DNA of 64,000 nt from GCA-002697625 sp002697625 (lineage in GTDB: Bacteria > Bacteroidota > Bacteroidia > Flavobacteriales > BACL11): the NCBI GenBank assembly GCA_964004625.1, contig CAXFOB010000033.1:90925-154924 (forward strand). The letters run 5' to 3'. The notes under the pieces are model-generated. The model was given only the letters and a program-made list of their open reading frames with translations, ran no database searches and had not been told where the DNA came from. Both the position numbers and the translations under genes were made by a program. Positions 9,274-17,794 of this stretch are shown here, piece by piece. Position 1 is the stretch's first letter, and the number at the start of each line of letters is the position of its first letter.

Positions 9274-10104
9274 TTAGTTAGAAGAAAGATAAATCTTTTG
9301 TGAAAGATTTCTATTTTTATTATAAAGTGAAATTATATAAATCCCCTCTTCTAGATTTTGATTGAGTATATATGTGTTACTGCCTATATTTGTTGAGATA
9401 ATTCCTTGGTAAATAGTTCTTCCTACCACATCTGTAATTTGTAACTCAAAATCTTCAGAGATAAAATCTGAAATTTCTAAGTAAATAGAATTATCTTTAT
9501 TAGAAACTCCAGTTATTTCTAATTCAGATTTCAAATCAAATACTGAAGAGGTTTGATTTACTGTTATCATATATCTACTAACTGTATCATAATATCCAAA
9601 CTGTTCAAAATAATTAACACTTACAGGCAGTGTTAAAGGAACTCCTCCAACATTGACAGTTACGACTCCATGTGAGTATAAATTAGAGATAATTTGTAAG
9701 TTGTACCAATCTGGTATTGTAGGTGTTCCATTTATTTCTGCACACGCCACACTCCCTCCCGGGAAAGCACAATTGGGAGTATTGCAGTCTACACTCATTC
9801 CAGGTGGAGTATTTAACACATCAATTGTAACAACACTGTCTACCACCCAATCCCCAATATAAATTGATTGTCCTAATGTATCTATTGTAACAAAAGACGT
9901 ATCTCCTAATGCCGCTTCAAGTAATGTGGAAGGAATTTTCATAGTCCAGGTTTGTGAATAATTAACCCCTACTATAGCATCAGGAAATCCACTTGTAGGC
10001 CAAATATTTGCTGTGGAATCTTGATACAGTGTATCTGGAATGCATTGAGAAACACAAGAGAATGAAATTAAAAAACAAAAGAATGCTGTTATTATTCTAA
10101 GCAT
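9274..10104 (-). CDS. Small T9SS-exported protein encoded upstream of the TonB receptor
   Basis: 276 residues. Signal peptide ending VSQC, a beta-rich Cys-containing middle (CNTPNCAFPGGSVACAE at about 107-123) and a T9SS sorting domain over the last 85 residues (LQITDVVGRTIYQG, EEGIYIISLY, QKIYL). No family is recognised. The stop codon touches the ATG of the TonB receptor, so the two are co-expressed. It may be a surface-exposed ligand-binding partner of the receptor, which is inference from position only. Confidence 0.75.
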   Translation of the reverse strand: MLRIITAFFCFLISFSCVSQCIPDTLYQDSTANIWPTSGFPDAIVGVNYSQTWTMKIPSTLLEAALGDTSFVTIDTLGQSIYIGDWVVDSVVTIDVLNTPPGMSVDCNTPNCAFPGGSVACAEINGTPTIPDWYNLQIISNLYSHGVVTVNVGGVPLTLPVSVNYFEQFGYYDTVSRYMITVNQTSSVFDLKSELEITGVSNKDNSIYLEISDFISEDFELQITDVVGRTIYQGIISTNIGSNTYILNQNLEEGIYIISLYNKNRNLSQKIYLSSN

Positions 10105-10123
10105 ATGACAAATACTATGATAG

Positions 10124-10131
10124 CAAATCTA
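10124..10131 (-). promoter_or_regulatory. -7 box (TAGATTTG) of the T9SS cargo / TonB / M15 operon
   Basis: On the minus strand this reads TAGATTTG, an exact TAnnTTTG match, 19 bases before the start codon of the first operon gene. Confidence 0.55.
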
Positions 10132-10261
10132 CAAAATAATCTTTTAGTATCCCCTGAATAATAGCGATAGTTTATAGAGCAACTTACTGAAAAGGTGATA
10201 GTCAATTAGAGTAGAAATTCCAAAAAGTGATAAAAAATATGCTCAATATTTTTTATAAATA

Positions 10262-10325
10262 AATACTTTATTCAAAGTATTATGAATATATAATAAAAAA
10301 GATTCCTTGATATCAAGGAATCTTT
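10262..10325 (-). terminator. Terminator of tRNA-Phe with a second hairpin behind it
   Basis: GATTCCTTGA and TCAAGGAATC form a near-perfect palindrome at 10301-10322 and read into TTTTTT on the minus strand, 7 bases beyond the tRNA end. A second 8-bp hairpin (AATACTTT/AAAGTATT, 10262-10281) follows. The first is a convincing minus-strand terminator; the second may be a backup or chance. Confidence 0.8.
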
Positions 10326-10331
10326 AAAAAG

Positions 10332-10404
10332 TGGTGCTACCAAGATTCGAACTAGGGACACAAGGATTTTCAGTCCTTTGCTCTACCAACTGAGCTATAG
10401 CACC
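10332..10404 (-). tRNA. tRNA-Phe (GAA)
   Basis: A full cloverleaf can be drawn: acceptor GGTGCTA/TAGCACC, D arm GCTC...GAGC, anticodon arm AAGGA-CTGAAAA-TCCTT giving anticodon GAA, and T arm with GTTCGAAT. Discriminator A. The 3' CCA is not encoded (A is followed by CTT), as is usual in Bacteroidota. Confidence 0.96.
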
Positions 10405-10420
10405 AACTTATTTTGGATTG

Positions 10421-10428
10421 CAAATGTA
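10421..10428 (-). promoter_or_regulatory. -7 box (TACATTTG) of tRNA-Phe
   Basis: Minus-strand TACATTTG is an exact TAnnTTTG match, 16 bases before the 5' end of tRNA-Phe. Confidence 0.6.
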
Positions 10429-10487
10429 ACTTAATTTTTTATTTTGAGAAATATTTTATAACCTTTATATAAGAAATAAAACATTTG

Positions 10488-10495
10488 TAAATTTG
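10488..10495 (+). promoter_or_regulatory. -7 box (TAAATTTG) of the coaX operon
   Basis: TAAATTTG is an exact TAnnTTTG match, 17 bases before the chosen coaX ATG. Confidence 0.55.
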
Positions 10496-10512
10496 AGGCT
10501 GTATTTATATTG

Positions 10513-11217
10513 ATGAATTTAATAATAGACATAGGAAATACCCTAGTTAAATACGCAATCTTTAATGAAGATTTATTAATTGATATAGAAAAATCTTCAG
10601 TGGTTGATTTTGTGTTAATAAATCAGATGATATCTACAAAGAAAGTGAAGTCTGTAATTGTATCTTCCGTTAGAGAAGAAACAGATTGGAATCTTGGGGT
10701 TAACCCTATTATATTAAGTTATAAAACAAATTTCCCCATTAAGTTAAACTACCACACTCCAGAAACTTTAGGGAATGATAGAATTGCAAATGCTGTTGCT
10801 TGTTCCGTTCTTTATCCCAATAAAGATGTTTTAGTAATTGATGCGGGATCGTGTATTACAATGGATTTTATAGATAAAAACAAAGTTTACCATGGCGGTA
10901 GAATCTCTCCAGGGCTTAAAATGAGATATAGATCTTTACATGAATTTACTGCAAAACTCCCAAAATTGTGTATTAATCTGGAAAGTAAGGTTATTGGTCA
11001 GAATACAAATGAATCTATAGTATCAGGAGTACAACAAGGAGTTTTGTCAGAAGTAAATACAATTATTGATGATTTAAAGAAAGAAAATGAGGATTTGTTC
11101 GTTATTGTGACAGGAGGAGATACGTTTTTCTTTGAAAAGGAATTAAAAAATAGCATATTTGCAGACCGAAACCTTGTCCTTAAGGGACTTAATGAAATTT
11201 TAAAATATAATGCATAA
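10513..11217 (+). CDS. coaX: Type III pantothenate kinase
   Basis: 234 residues. Phosphorylates pantothenate in the first step of coenzyme A synthesis. The ASKHA-fold motifs are present: DIGNTLVKYA at the N-terminus, ETLGNDRIAN, VIDAGSCITMD at about 110-120, GGRISPGL, and VTGGD near the C-terminus. The length is normal for CoaX. A TTG at 10510 would add one residue, but the ATG at 10513 is preferred. The gene leads an envelope-related operon and overlaps the next one by 8 bases. Confidence 0.95.
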   Translation: MNLIIDIGNTLVKYAIFNEDLLIDIEKSSVVDFVLINQMISTKKVKSVIVSSVREETDWNLGVNPIILSYKTNFPIKLNYHTPETLGNDRIANAVACSVLYPNKDVLVIDAGSCITMDFIDKNKVYHGGRISPGLKMRYRSLHEFTAKLPKLCINLESKVIGQNTNESIVSGVQQGVLSEVNTIIDDLKKENEDLFVIVTGGDTFFFEKELKNSIFADRNLVLKGLNEILKYNA

Positions 11218-12487
11218 GATAAAATATATATATCTAGTTATAAGTGTCTTTGTTAGTTTTGCCTCTATTTCCCAAATCTCAACAAATTCACCTTATTCCA
11301 GATTTGGATTAGGGTCATTAAGTGGGTCTGTTTCTCCTCAACAATCTGCTTTAGGAGGTGCTTCGGTAGTATATTTTAACTCTAACTCTATAAATTCTGA
11401 GAATCCTGCTACTTATTCTTCTTTCCAACCGAAATCCTTTTTGTTGTCAACTGCCCTATCTTCTTCTTCTCATAGATTTACGACGTATGACAAATCACAA
11501 AGAGAAAGCAGTACAAGTTTTAGTCATTTAGCAATAGGATTTCCTTTAACTCAATATATTTCAGTAAGTTCTGGTTTGCTTCCATATAGTTCTGTAGGAT
11601 ATCATTTAGATTATGATTCGTTGTATTCTGGTTTAGAAGACACTGTTTCAATTTCTTCTACAGGAAATGGTGGGTTAAGTAAATATTATTTAGGAACTTC
11701 CTTAAAGTTGCATAAAACATTATTTTTTGGAGTAAATGCAAATTATTTATTTGGGGGTTTAAGTAAAAATAAAACTGCAGATTTTAACAATACTACTATA
11801 TTTAATGTCAGTTCAGTTGACCGAACAAATGTTACAGGACTTGTTTATGAGGCAGGTTTATTATTTAATACTGAAATTAGTGAAAATAAGTATATTGCAA
11901 TTGCTGTAACCTACCAGAATAATTCAAATTTGAATGCAAAAAGAACTCTACTAGGGACAACCTATGAATTTGGTAATTCTCTAATAATAAAGGATACTTT
12001 TCAAAATGTATTACAAGATGCTTCTATCATTATACCATCAAAATTATCAGCAGGTTTTTCTTATTCTTCTGAAAAATTATTGTTACTGGCAAACTATTCT
12101 ACCCAAAACTGGTCTGAGTATCAACTTTCTGTTGATGGTATTGTTGGTGAAGAAGATAATTTAGAGAATAGTGTTTGTTTTTCTGGAGGTTTACAATATA
12201 CCCCAGATTATAATGCTCATAATAAATATTGGAAAAAGATACAATATAGAATTGGAGGGAGGTATCATAAAACATACCTTAGTTTGAGAGATAATCAGCT
12301 AACAGAAAAATCTCTTACTATGGGAGTAGGTATGCCTGTAAAAAGAACAAATACATTTTATAATTTCTCTATGGAATTTGGGGAGCAAGGTACAACAGAA
12401 TCTAATTTAATAAAAGAACAATTTCTCAGATTTACATTTGGAGTAACTTTTAAAGGAATCTGGTTTGTAAAAAGAAAATATGATTAA
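11210..12487 (+). CDS. Outer-membrane beta-barrel protein (coaX-linked)
   Basis: 425 residues. A signal peptide ending SISQ is followed by NSPYSRFGLG, a segment common in Bacteroidota outer-membrane proteins beginning after the signal. The rest alternates polar and hydrophobic residues as in a porin-like barrel and ends TFGVTFKGIWFVKRKYD. The position between coaX and a TPR protein ahead of lptC is, from memory, a conserved Bacteroidota arrangement, which suggests an envelope-assembly or lipid-export role. No enzymatic motif. Function unknown. Confidence 0.7.
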   Translation: MHKIKYIYLVISVFVSFASISQISTNSPYSRFGLGSLSGSVSPQQSALGGASVVYFNSNSINSENPATYSSFQPKSFLLSTALSSSSHRFTTYDKSQRESSTSFSHLAIGFPLTQYISVSSGLLPYSSVGYHLDYDSLYSGLEDTVSISSTGNGGLSKYYLGTSLKLHKTLFFGVNANYLFGGLSKNKTADFNNTTIFNVSSVDRTNVTGLVYEAGLLFNTEISENKYIAIAVTYQNNSNLNAKRTLLGTTYEFGNSLIIKDTFQNVLQDASIIIPSKLSAGFSYSSEKLLLLANYSTQNWSEYQLSVDGIVGEEDNLENSVCFSGGLQYTPDYNAHNKYWKKIQYRIGGRYHKTYLSLRDNQLTEKSLTMGVGMPVKRTNTFYNFSMEFGEQGTTESNLIKEQFLRFTFGVTFKGIWFVKRKYD

Positions 12488-12509
12488 TAAAACAATAAAA
12501 CAATAAAAC
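12486..12509 (+). repeat. Three tandem copies of an 8-base unit abutting a start codon
   Basis: AATAAAAC is repeated three times without mismatch and the third copy touches the ATG of the TPR-protein gene at 12510. The unit length is not a multiple of three, but it lies outside the reading frame, so copy-number change would alter spacing and not frame. Confidence 0.85.
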
Positions 12510-13784
12510 ATGATTAAAAGATTAGGCATAATTATAACTCTATTTGGGATCGTATTAACTGTTCAGGCTCAATCAGAATGTGAGACTGATTACGCGATAT
12601 TTAGAAACGAGTATAAACTAAAGAATTATGATGAGGCATTAAAATCTTGGAGAAAAGTATTTGTAAATTGTCCTTCATTTAATCAAAACACTTTCGCTAA
12701 TGGTCCTAAAATGTATCATTATAGAATAAAGCAGGATAAAGAAAATAAGCTTGCTTATTTAGATACTTTACTTACTATTTATGATAGAAGAATAGAGATT
12801 TTTGGATCGGAAGAAAAAGTATTAGGAAGCAAAGGTGTTGATTTATTAAAATATGACCCAAGTAGATATATTGAAGCATACGAAATGTTGAAAATATCTG
12901 TTGATGCTATGGGAACTTCGTCACTTCCTACGGTAATAGTATCTTATTTTAAGTCATTAATAAAACATGAAAAATCTACAGAAATAATTTCTAAACAAGA
13001 TATTTTAGATGCATATGTGGTGGTATCAGATATTGTCTCATATAATCTAACAAATAATCAGAAATATGCTAAATATTATCAAACAGCACAAAAAAATATA
13101 GAGAATATGTTTACTCCGTACGCTTCTTGTGATGATTTAATATTGGTGTTCGAATCCAGATTAGAGGATGGCAATCCTAGTTTAAGCTTGTTGAAAAAGA
13201 TAACTTCTCTATTAGACAAAAAAAATTGTACAGATAATGAGGTGTTTTATACTGCAGCTACGAAACTTCATGAGTTAGAACCAACAGCATCTTCAGCTTA
13301 TGATATGGGAAATACAAGTCTTGCAAAGAAAAATTATTCTGAAGCAATAACTTATTTTAATCAAGCAATTGATTTAGTAGAGGATGAATCTATTAAAGCT
13401 TCTTATTACTTAAAACTAGCATATGCATTTCAAATGACCAAGTCATATTCTCAAGCAAGATCAGCAGCTACAAAAGCATCAGATTTGAAGCCAGATTGGG
13501 GGGAACCTTATTTAATATTAGGAGATATTTACGCTTCTTCTGCTAGTAGTTGTGGTTCGTCAAGTCTAGAACAACGATCTGTTTACTGGGTTGCTGTTGA
13601 TGCTTATAGTAAAGCAAAGAGTCTTGATAATTTGCTTGCAGAGAAAGCAAACAAAAGAATTTCTACTTGGTCAAAACAATTTCCATCTAAAGAGGATTGT
13701 ATTTGGGAGGATTTAGAAGAAGGAACTACATATAAGGTTGGTTGTTGGATTGGTAGATCAACTAGAGTAAGAACGAGAGATTAA
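12510..13784 (+). CDS. Periplasmic tetratricopeptide-repeat protein
   Basis: 424 residues. Signal peptide ending VQAQ; N-terminal helices (KLKNYDEALKSWRKVF at about 36-51); two clear TPR units at about 265-335 (AYDMGNTSLAKKNYSEAITYF, then YYLKLAYAFQMTKSYSQARSA). The C-terminus is Cys-containing (EDCIWEDLEEGTTYKVGCWIG). TPRs mediate protein contacts. The gene sits between an outer-membrane protein and lptC, so an envelope scaffold role is inferred. No adjacent gene overlaps it. Confidence 0.75.
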   Translation: MIKRLGIIITLFGIVLTVQAQSECETDYAIFRNEYKLKNYDEALKSWRKVFVNCPSFNQNTFANGPKMYHYRIKQDKENKLAYLDTLLTIYDRRIEIFGSEEKVLGSKGVDLLKYDPSRYIEAYEMLKISVDAMGTSSLPTVIVSYFKSLIKHEKSTEIISKQDILDAYVVVSDIVSYNLTNNQKYAKYYQTAQKNIENMFTPYASCDDLILVFESRLEDGNPSLSLLKKITSLLDKKNCTDNEVFYTAATKLHELEPTASSAYDMGNTSLAKKNYSEAITYFNQAIDLVEDESIKASYYLKLAYAFQMTKSYSQARSAATKASDLKPDWGEPYLILGDIYASSASSCGSSSLEQRSVYWVAVDAYSKAKSLDNLLAEKANKRISTWSKQFPSKEDCIWEDLEEGTTYKVGCWIGRSTRVRTRD

Positions 13785-13788
13785 TAAT

Positions 13789-14325
13789 TTGAATCGGTTC
13801 AGTTTTTATATACTTTTCTTAATTTACTTTTCCTCCTGTGAGAATTCTAAAGAAAATATAATCAATTTTATTTCCTCTGAGGAGCTTCCTTTAGAAGAGT
13901 TGACGCATTCTGAGATTATGTATACTGAAAATGGTATCATAAAGGTAAAGATAATGTCAAATAAAATGCAGAGGTTTGTAAATGATGAAGATAGAGTAAA
14001 ACTTTTTGATGGGGTACATTTTGATTTTTATAGACTTGATGTTGAAAATCAGAAGTCTGTTTTAACATCTGAAATTGCAATTATAAATAATACAACTAAT
14101 ATTATGAAGGCTAGTCAGAATGTAATTTTAAAATCTTCTGATAATAAAGAGCTTTTAACAGAAGAGCTTATTTGGGATAAAAATAAAGGTTTGATTTATA
14201 CTGATCTAGAAGTTGTAATTAGGACTGAAGATGAAATAATCTCTGGTATTGGTTTTGAATCTACCCCAGATTTTACAGAATATCAGATTAAACAAGCAAA
14301 AGGAATATTTAGTATTAATAAATAA
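13789..14325 (+). CDS. lptC: LPS-export periplasmic protein LptC
   Basis: 178 residues. LptC bridges the inner-membrane LPS transporter (LptBFG) to the periplasmic LptA filament. The N-terminus ends in YFSSC, a lipobox, and the body is a run of beta strands (SNKMQRFVNDEDRVKLFDGVH..., IGFESTPDFTEYQIKQAKG) matching the OstA/LptC fold. The start is TTG at 13789; no ATG exists before residue 44, and a TTG start preserves the signal peptide. lptB lies 48 kb away at 62478. Confidence 0.85.
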   Translation: MNRFSFYILFLIYFSSCENSKENIINFISSEELPLEELTHSEIMYTENGIIKVKIMSNKMQRFVNDEDRVKLFDGVHFDFYRLDVENQKSVLTSEIAIINNTTNIMKASQNVILKSSDNKELLTEELIWDKNKGLIYTDLEVVIRTEDEIISGIGFESTPDFTEYQIKQAKGIFSINK

Positions 14326-14328
14326 AGT

Positions 14329-15573
14329 ATGTCATTTACAATTGTAATAATAACTCTTTTACTGTCTGCATTCTTTTCGGGAATTGAGATTGCATTTGTT
14401 TCTTCCAACAGATTAAAACTAGAGTTAGATAAATCTTCTGGTTCATTTGTTGCAAGAATACTCTCTATTTTTTCTAATGCTGAGCCTAATTTTATTGCAA
14501 CAATGTTAGTTGGAAATAATATTGCATTAGTAATCTTTAGTATATCTATGACAGACTTATTAAGTCCATCTTTAGATTTTATAACTTCAGATTTATTGTT
14601 ATTATTAATTCAAACAGTTGTTTCAACAGTTATAGTCCTAATATCTGCAGAGTTTATTCCAAAGGTAATCTTCAGGATAAATCCTAATTATATGCTAAAG
14701 TTATTTTCTATTCCTCTTGTAGTATTTTACTTTGTTCTATCCCCAATAGTATTTATCATGTTGTTTATCTCAGGGTTTGTTATGAAATATATTTTCAGAT
14801 TAAAGAAAGAACAAGTAAATCAGGTTTTTAGTAAGGTAGATCTTGATGAGTATCTTGATAGTTTAACTCAAAATATCGAGAATGAGGTAGTTTTGACTTC
14901 AGAAGTAGAAATGCTTCAGAATGTATTGGAGCTTTCTAGTATCAAAGTAAGAGAGTGCATGGTTCCCAGAACAGATATGAGTGCTATAAATATAAAATCT
15001 ACTACAGCAGAACTTAGAAATTTATTTATTGAAACTAAGTTTACTAAGATTCCTGTATTTAAGGATAATATTGATAATATTATTGGGTATGTACATTCCT
15101 CAGATTTATTTAAAAAACCTCTTACTATTAAATCGATAATGTTACCTATTCCTATTGTTACTGAGAGTCTAGCGGCAAATGAGATGTTAAATACATTTAT
15201 TAATAACAACAAAAGTATTGCATTGGTAGTAGATGAGTTTGGAGGAACGTCAGGATTGGTTACAATTGAAGATGTTACGGAGGAGATTGTTGGTGAAATT
15301 GAAGATGAACACGATCAAGATGATATTATTGATGAAAAAATATCTGATAATGAATTTTTATTTTCTTCAAGAATGGAAGTTGACCAGATTAACGATAAAT
15401 ATAATTTACAACTTCCAGAATCAGAAGAATATGAAACTATTGCAGGATTCGTATTGACTTTAAATGAGGATATACCAGAAAAAGATGAGGAAATTGAATT
15501 TGAAGATAAGTTATTTATAGTAGATTCAGTTGATGAGAAAAGTATCCAACTTATCCGTGTCTTAATCAAATAA
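14329..15573 (+). CDS. CNNM/CBS/CorC-domain membrane protein (hemolysin C family)
   Basis: 414 residues. N-terminal DUF21/CNNM membrane domain (about 1-170, with FFSGIEIAFVSSN), two CBS domains (about 195-320, VRECMVPRTDMSAI and FGGTSGLVTIEDVTEEIVGEI) and a C-terminal CorC/HlyC domain. The family is linked to Mg2+/Co2+ export. A paralogue, gldE, lies at 49151 beside gldD. Because this copy is next to lptC and a foldase gene, it is called here as the non-gliding member. Confidence 0.88.
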   Translation: MSFTIVIITLLLSAFFSGIEIAFVSSNRLKLELDKSSGSFVARILSIFSNAEPNFIATMLVGNNIALVIFSISMTDLLSPSLDFITSDLLLLLIQTVVSTVIVLISAEFIPKVIFRINPNYMLKLFSIPLVVFYFVLSPIVFIMLFISGFVMKYIFRLKKEQVNQVFSKVDLDEYLDSLTQNIENEVVLTSEVEMLQNVLELSSIKVRECMVPRTDMSAINIKSTTAELRNLFIETKFTKIPVFKDNIDNIIGYVHSSDLFKKPLTIKSIMLPIPIVTESLAANEMLNTFINNNKSIALVVDEFGGTSGLVTIEDVTEEIVGEIEDEHDQDDIIDEKISDNEFLFSSRMEVDQINDKYNLQLPESEEYETIAGFVLTLNEDIPEKDEEIEFEDKLFIVDSVDEKSIQLIRVLIK

Positions 15574-15650
15574 ATAGCTATTTATCTATTTTCATAACTC
15601 AAATAACAATTGTATATTCGCAGACTAATTTTTAATTTAATTATAAGAAT

Positions 15651-17741
15651 ATGGCAGTTTTAGGAAAAATAAGAGAAAGAGGTCTTTTGTTAATCTTTGT
15701 TGTAGGAGGAGCTCTTGTTGCATTTATACTTACCGAATTTATTAATAGTAGAAGTTCCGGACCAAGAGAAGAAGGTACTGTAGGAAGTATTTATGGTGAA
15801 GACATTATGCCAAATGAATTTTCTGAGGCTTTAACATTAATAAAAAATACTCAACAATATCAGAATTACCAGGAAGGTCAGCAAATGAGTATTGCTTGGG
15901 ATAAGTTAACTCAAGATAAAATTATAAATTCTCTTACAGAAGATTTAGGAATCAGTGTATGTAGTAAAGAGGTCTATGAATTTGAAACAGGTAATATCAA
16001 TGCCAATAACGTGTCTCCTCACTTTTCGAATGTTTTTATGAATCAGGAAACCCGACAATTTGATAGAAATCTGGTAGATAATTGGCTGGACAATTTTGAT
16101 AATCTTACTCCAGATAATAGAGCATTTTTCTTAAATGTAGAAAATGAAGCGATAAAAACTAGATTTAGTCAAAAATATCAAAACCTTATTGAAAAAGGTA
16201 TGTATACTACAACTCAAGAAGCGGTCAAAGTATTAAATTCAAGAGTTCAAAATGCTTCTGTAAATTATGTTTCTATCCCATTTACTACTATAGAAGATAT
16301 TGAAATATCAGAAGAAGAAGTTACAGAACATTATAATAATAACATAGATGATTATCAGAATGAAAAAGAAACTAGGAATGTAGAGTATGTTACCTTTACA
16401 GTACTTCCTTCGTCTGAAGATGATGCCTCTGTTAGAGATGAAATGGTTTCATTATCTAATAAGTTTAAAATTTCAGAAAATGATGAGTTGTTTGCAGCAA
16501 GGTATACATCTGAATTAATTGAAGGTTTCCCTTATTTAAAAAAAGAAGATGTAACTGACCCCAAATTTACTGAGTTATTAACTAAAGAATTAGGTGATGT
16601 TTCAGGTCCTTATAAGTTAACTAATGGTAGATACAGATTGTCAAAATTATCTGACATAGCAGATAGAGCAGATTCTGTTGAAGCAAGACATATTTTATTA
16701 ACTTTAGATACTCTTACAGCAGATACAGCTAAAACAATTTTAAGAAATATAAGAAAGCAAGTAAAGGAAGGTAAAGATTTTGGAGTATTAGCAGGAAAAT
16801 ATTCAGAAGATAAAGGATCTGCTATAAAGGGTGGAGATTTAGGTTGGTTTACAGAAGGACAAATGGTAACTGAATTTAATGATGTTTGTTTCTCTTCTAA
16901 AGTGGGAGATTTAAGAATTGTAAGAACTCAATTTGGAGTTCATTTAATTCAAATAACAGGTGTGAGTAAATTAACTACAAAATATAAAATTGTCCACATT
17001 GATAAAGATGTATTACCAAGTGCTGAGACAAAAGATTTTTATTATGCGCAAGCAAATAATTTTATAAATTCTGCAAATAATAAGCCATCTGACACATCCT
17101 TTTCTTCATTTGCTGAAAGCCAAAATCAATTAGTTAGAGAAGATGTAAATGTAGATAATATGAAATTTAACATTGCTGCACTACCAAACTCTAGAGAAAT
17201 TGTAAAATGGATGTTTGATGCTAATGTTTCTGACATATCAAATTCAATTTATACTTGTGGAGATAATTATGTAGTTGTGAGTCTTTCAGGAATTAATGAA
17301 TCAGGTGATAAGAGCTTGGAATCTGTAAGAGATCAGATCACTCAAAGTTTACAGTTAGATAAAAAGTTAGAATCAATAAAATCTAAGATTACAGATGGAT
17401 CTACATTAGAGTCTATTGCAACCCTTTTCGTTTCAGAAGTAAAAACAGTTGAGGGGGTGAATTTTGATAATACAAATGTTAAGGGTTTAGGCAACGTAAC
17501 AAGCTTTGTTGGTGTCTCAAGCTCAATTGATTTAAATAAAATATCTTCTGTTTTCAGAGGAAATAATGAAGCATATGTTTTATCAGTTTCTTCAAGATTA
17601 GAGCCATCAATAACAGAAGCAAATAGTTCTCAAAAACAAGCAATACAAACTTCTATTTCTTCTGGTGTATTCTTTAATACAGTATTTAAGGTTTTAAAAG
17701 AAAAAGCTAATATTGTAGATGAAAGAATCAGGTATTATTAG
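15651..17741 (+). CDS. PpiD-like membrane-anchored peptidylprolyl isomerase / foldase (SurA-N plus PPIC)
   Basis: 696 residues. One N-terminal membrane anchor (GLLLIFVVGGALVAFILTEFI), a SurA_N-like helical chaperone region (about 40-330) and a parvulin PPIC domain at about 344-450 (VEARHILLTL, GGDLGWFTEGQMVTEF, FGVHLIQI). A degenerate second parvulin-like region probably follows. It assists folding of exported and outer-membrane proteins in the periplasm. It has the usual length of Bacteroidota PpiD homologues and ends the coaX-side gene cluster. Confidence 0.9.
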   Translation: MAVLGKIRERGLLLIFVVGGALVAFILTEFINSRSSGPREEGTVGSIYGEDIMPNEFSEALTLIKNTQQYQNYQEGQQMSIAWDKLTQDKIINSLTEDLGISVCSKEVYEFETGNINANNVSPHFSNVFMNQETRQFDRNLVDNWLDNFDNLTPDNRAFFLNVENEAIKTRFSQKYQNLIEKGMYTTTQEAVKVLNSRVQNASVNYVSIPFTTIEDIEISEEEVTEHYNNNIDDYQNEKETRNVEYVTFTVLPSSEDDASVRDEMVSLSNKFKISENDELFAARYTSELIEGFPYLKKEDVTDPKFTELLTKELGDVSGPYKLTNGRYRLSKLSDIADRADSVEARHILLTLDTLTADTAKTILRNIRKQVKEGKDFGVLAGKYSEDKGSAIKGGDLGWFTEGQMVTEFNDVCFSSKVGDLRIVRTQFGVHLIQITGVSKLTTKYKIVHIDKDVLPSAETKDFYYAQANNFINSANNKPSDTSFSSFAESQNQLVREDVNVDNMKFNIAALPNSREIVKWMFDANVSDISNSIYTCGDNYVVVSLSGINESGDKSLESVRDQITQSLQLDKKLESIKSKITDGSTLESIATLFVSEVKTVEGVNFDNTNVKGLGNVTSFVGVSSSIDLNKISSVFRGNNEAYVLSVSSRLEPSITEANSSQKQAIQTSISSGVFFNTVFKVLKEKANIVDERIRYY

Positions 17742-17761
17742 TTTATAATTTATATTAACAC

Positions 17762-17789
17762 AAGACTTCTACTGAAAAGTAGGAGTTTT
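17762..17789 (+). terminator. Terminator hairpin between convergent foldase and rodA
   Basis: AAGACTTCTAC pairs with GTAGGAGTTTT (two G-U pairs) around TGAAAA, 20 bases after the foldase stop. The T tract is short. It may serve both strands. Confidence 0.65.
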
Positions 17790-17794
17790 GTAGG

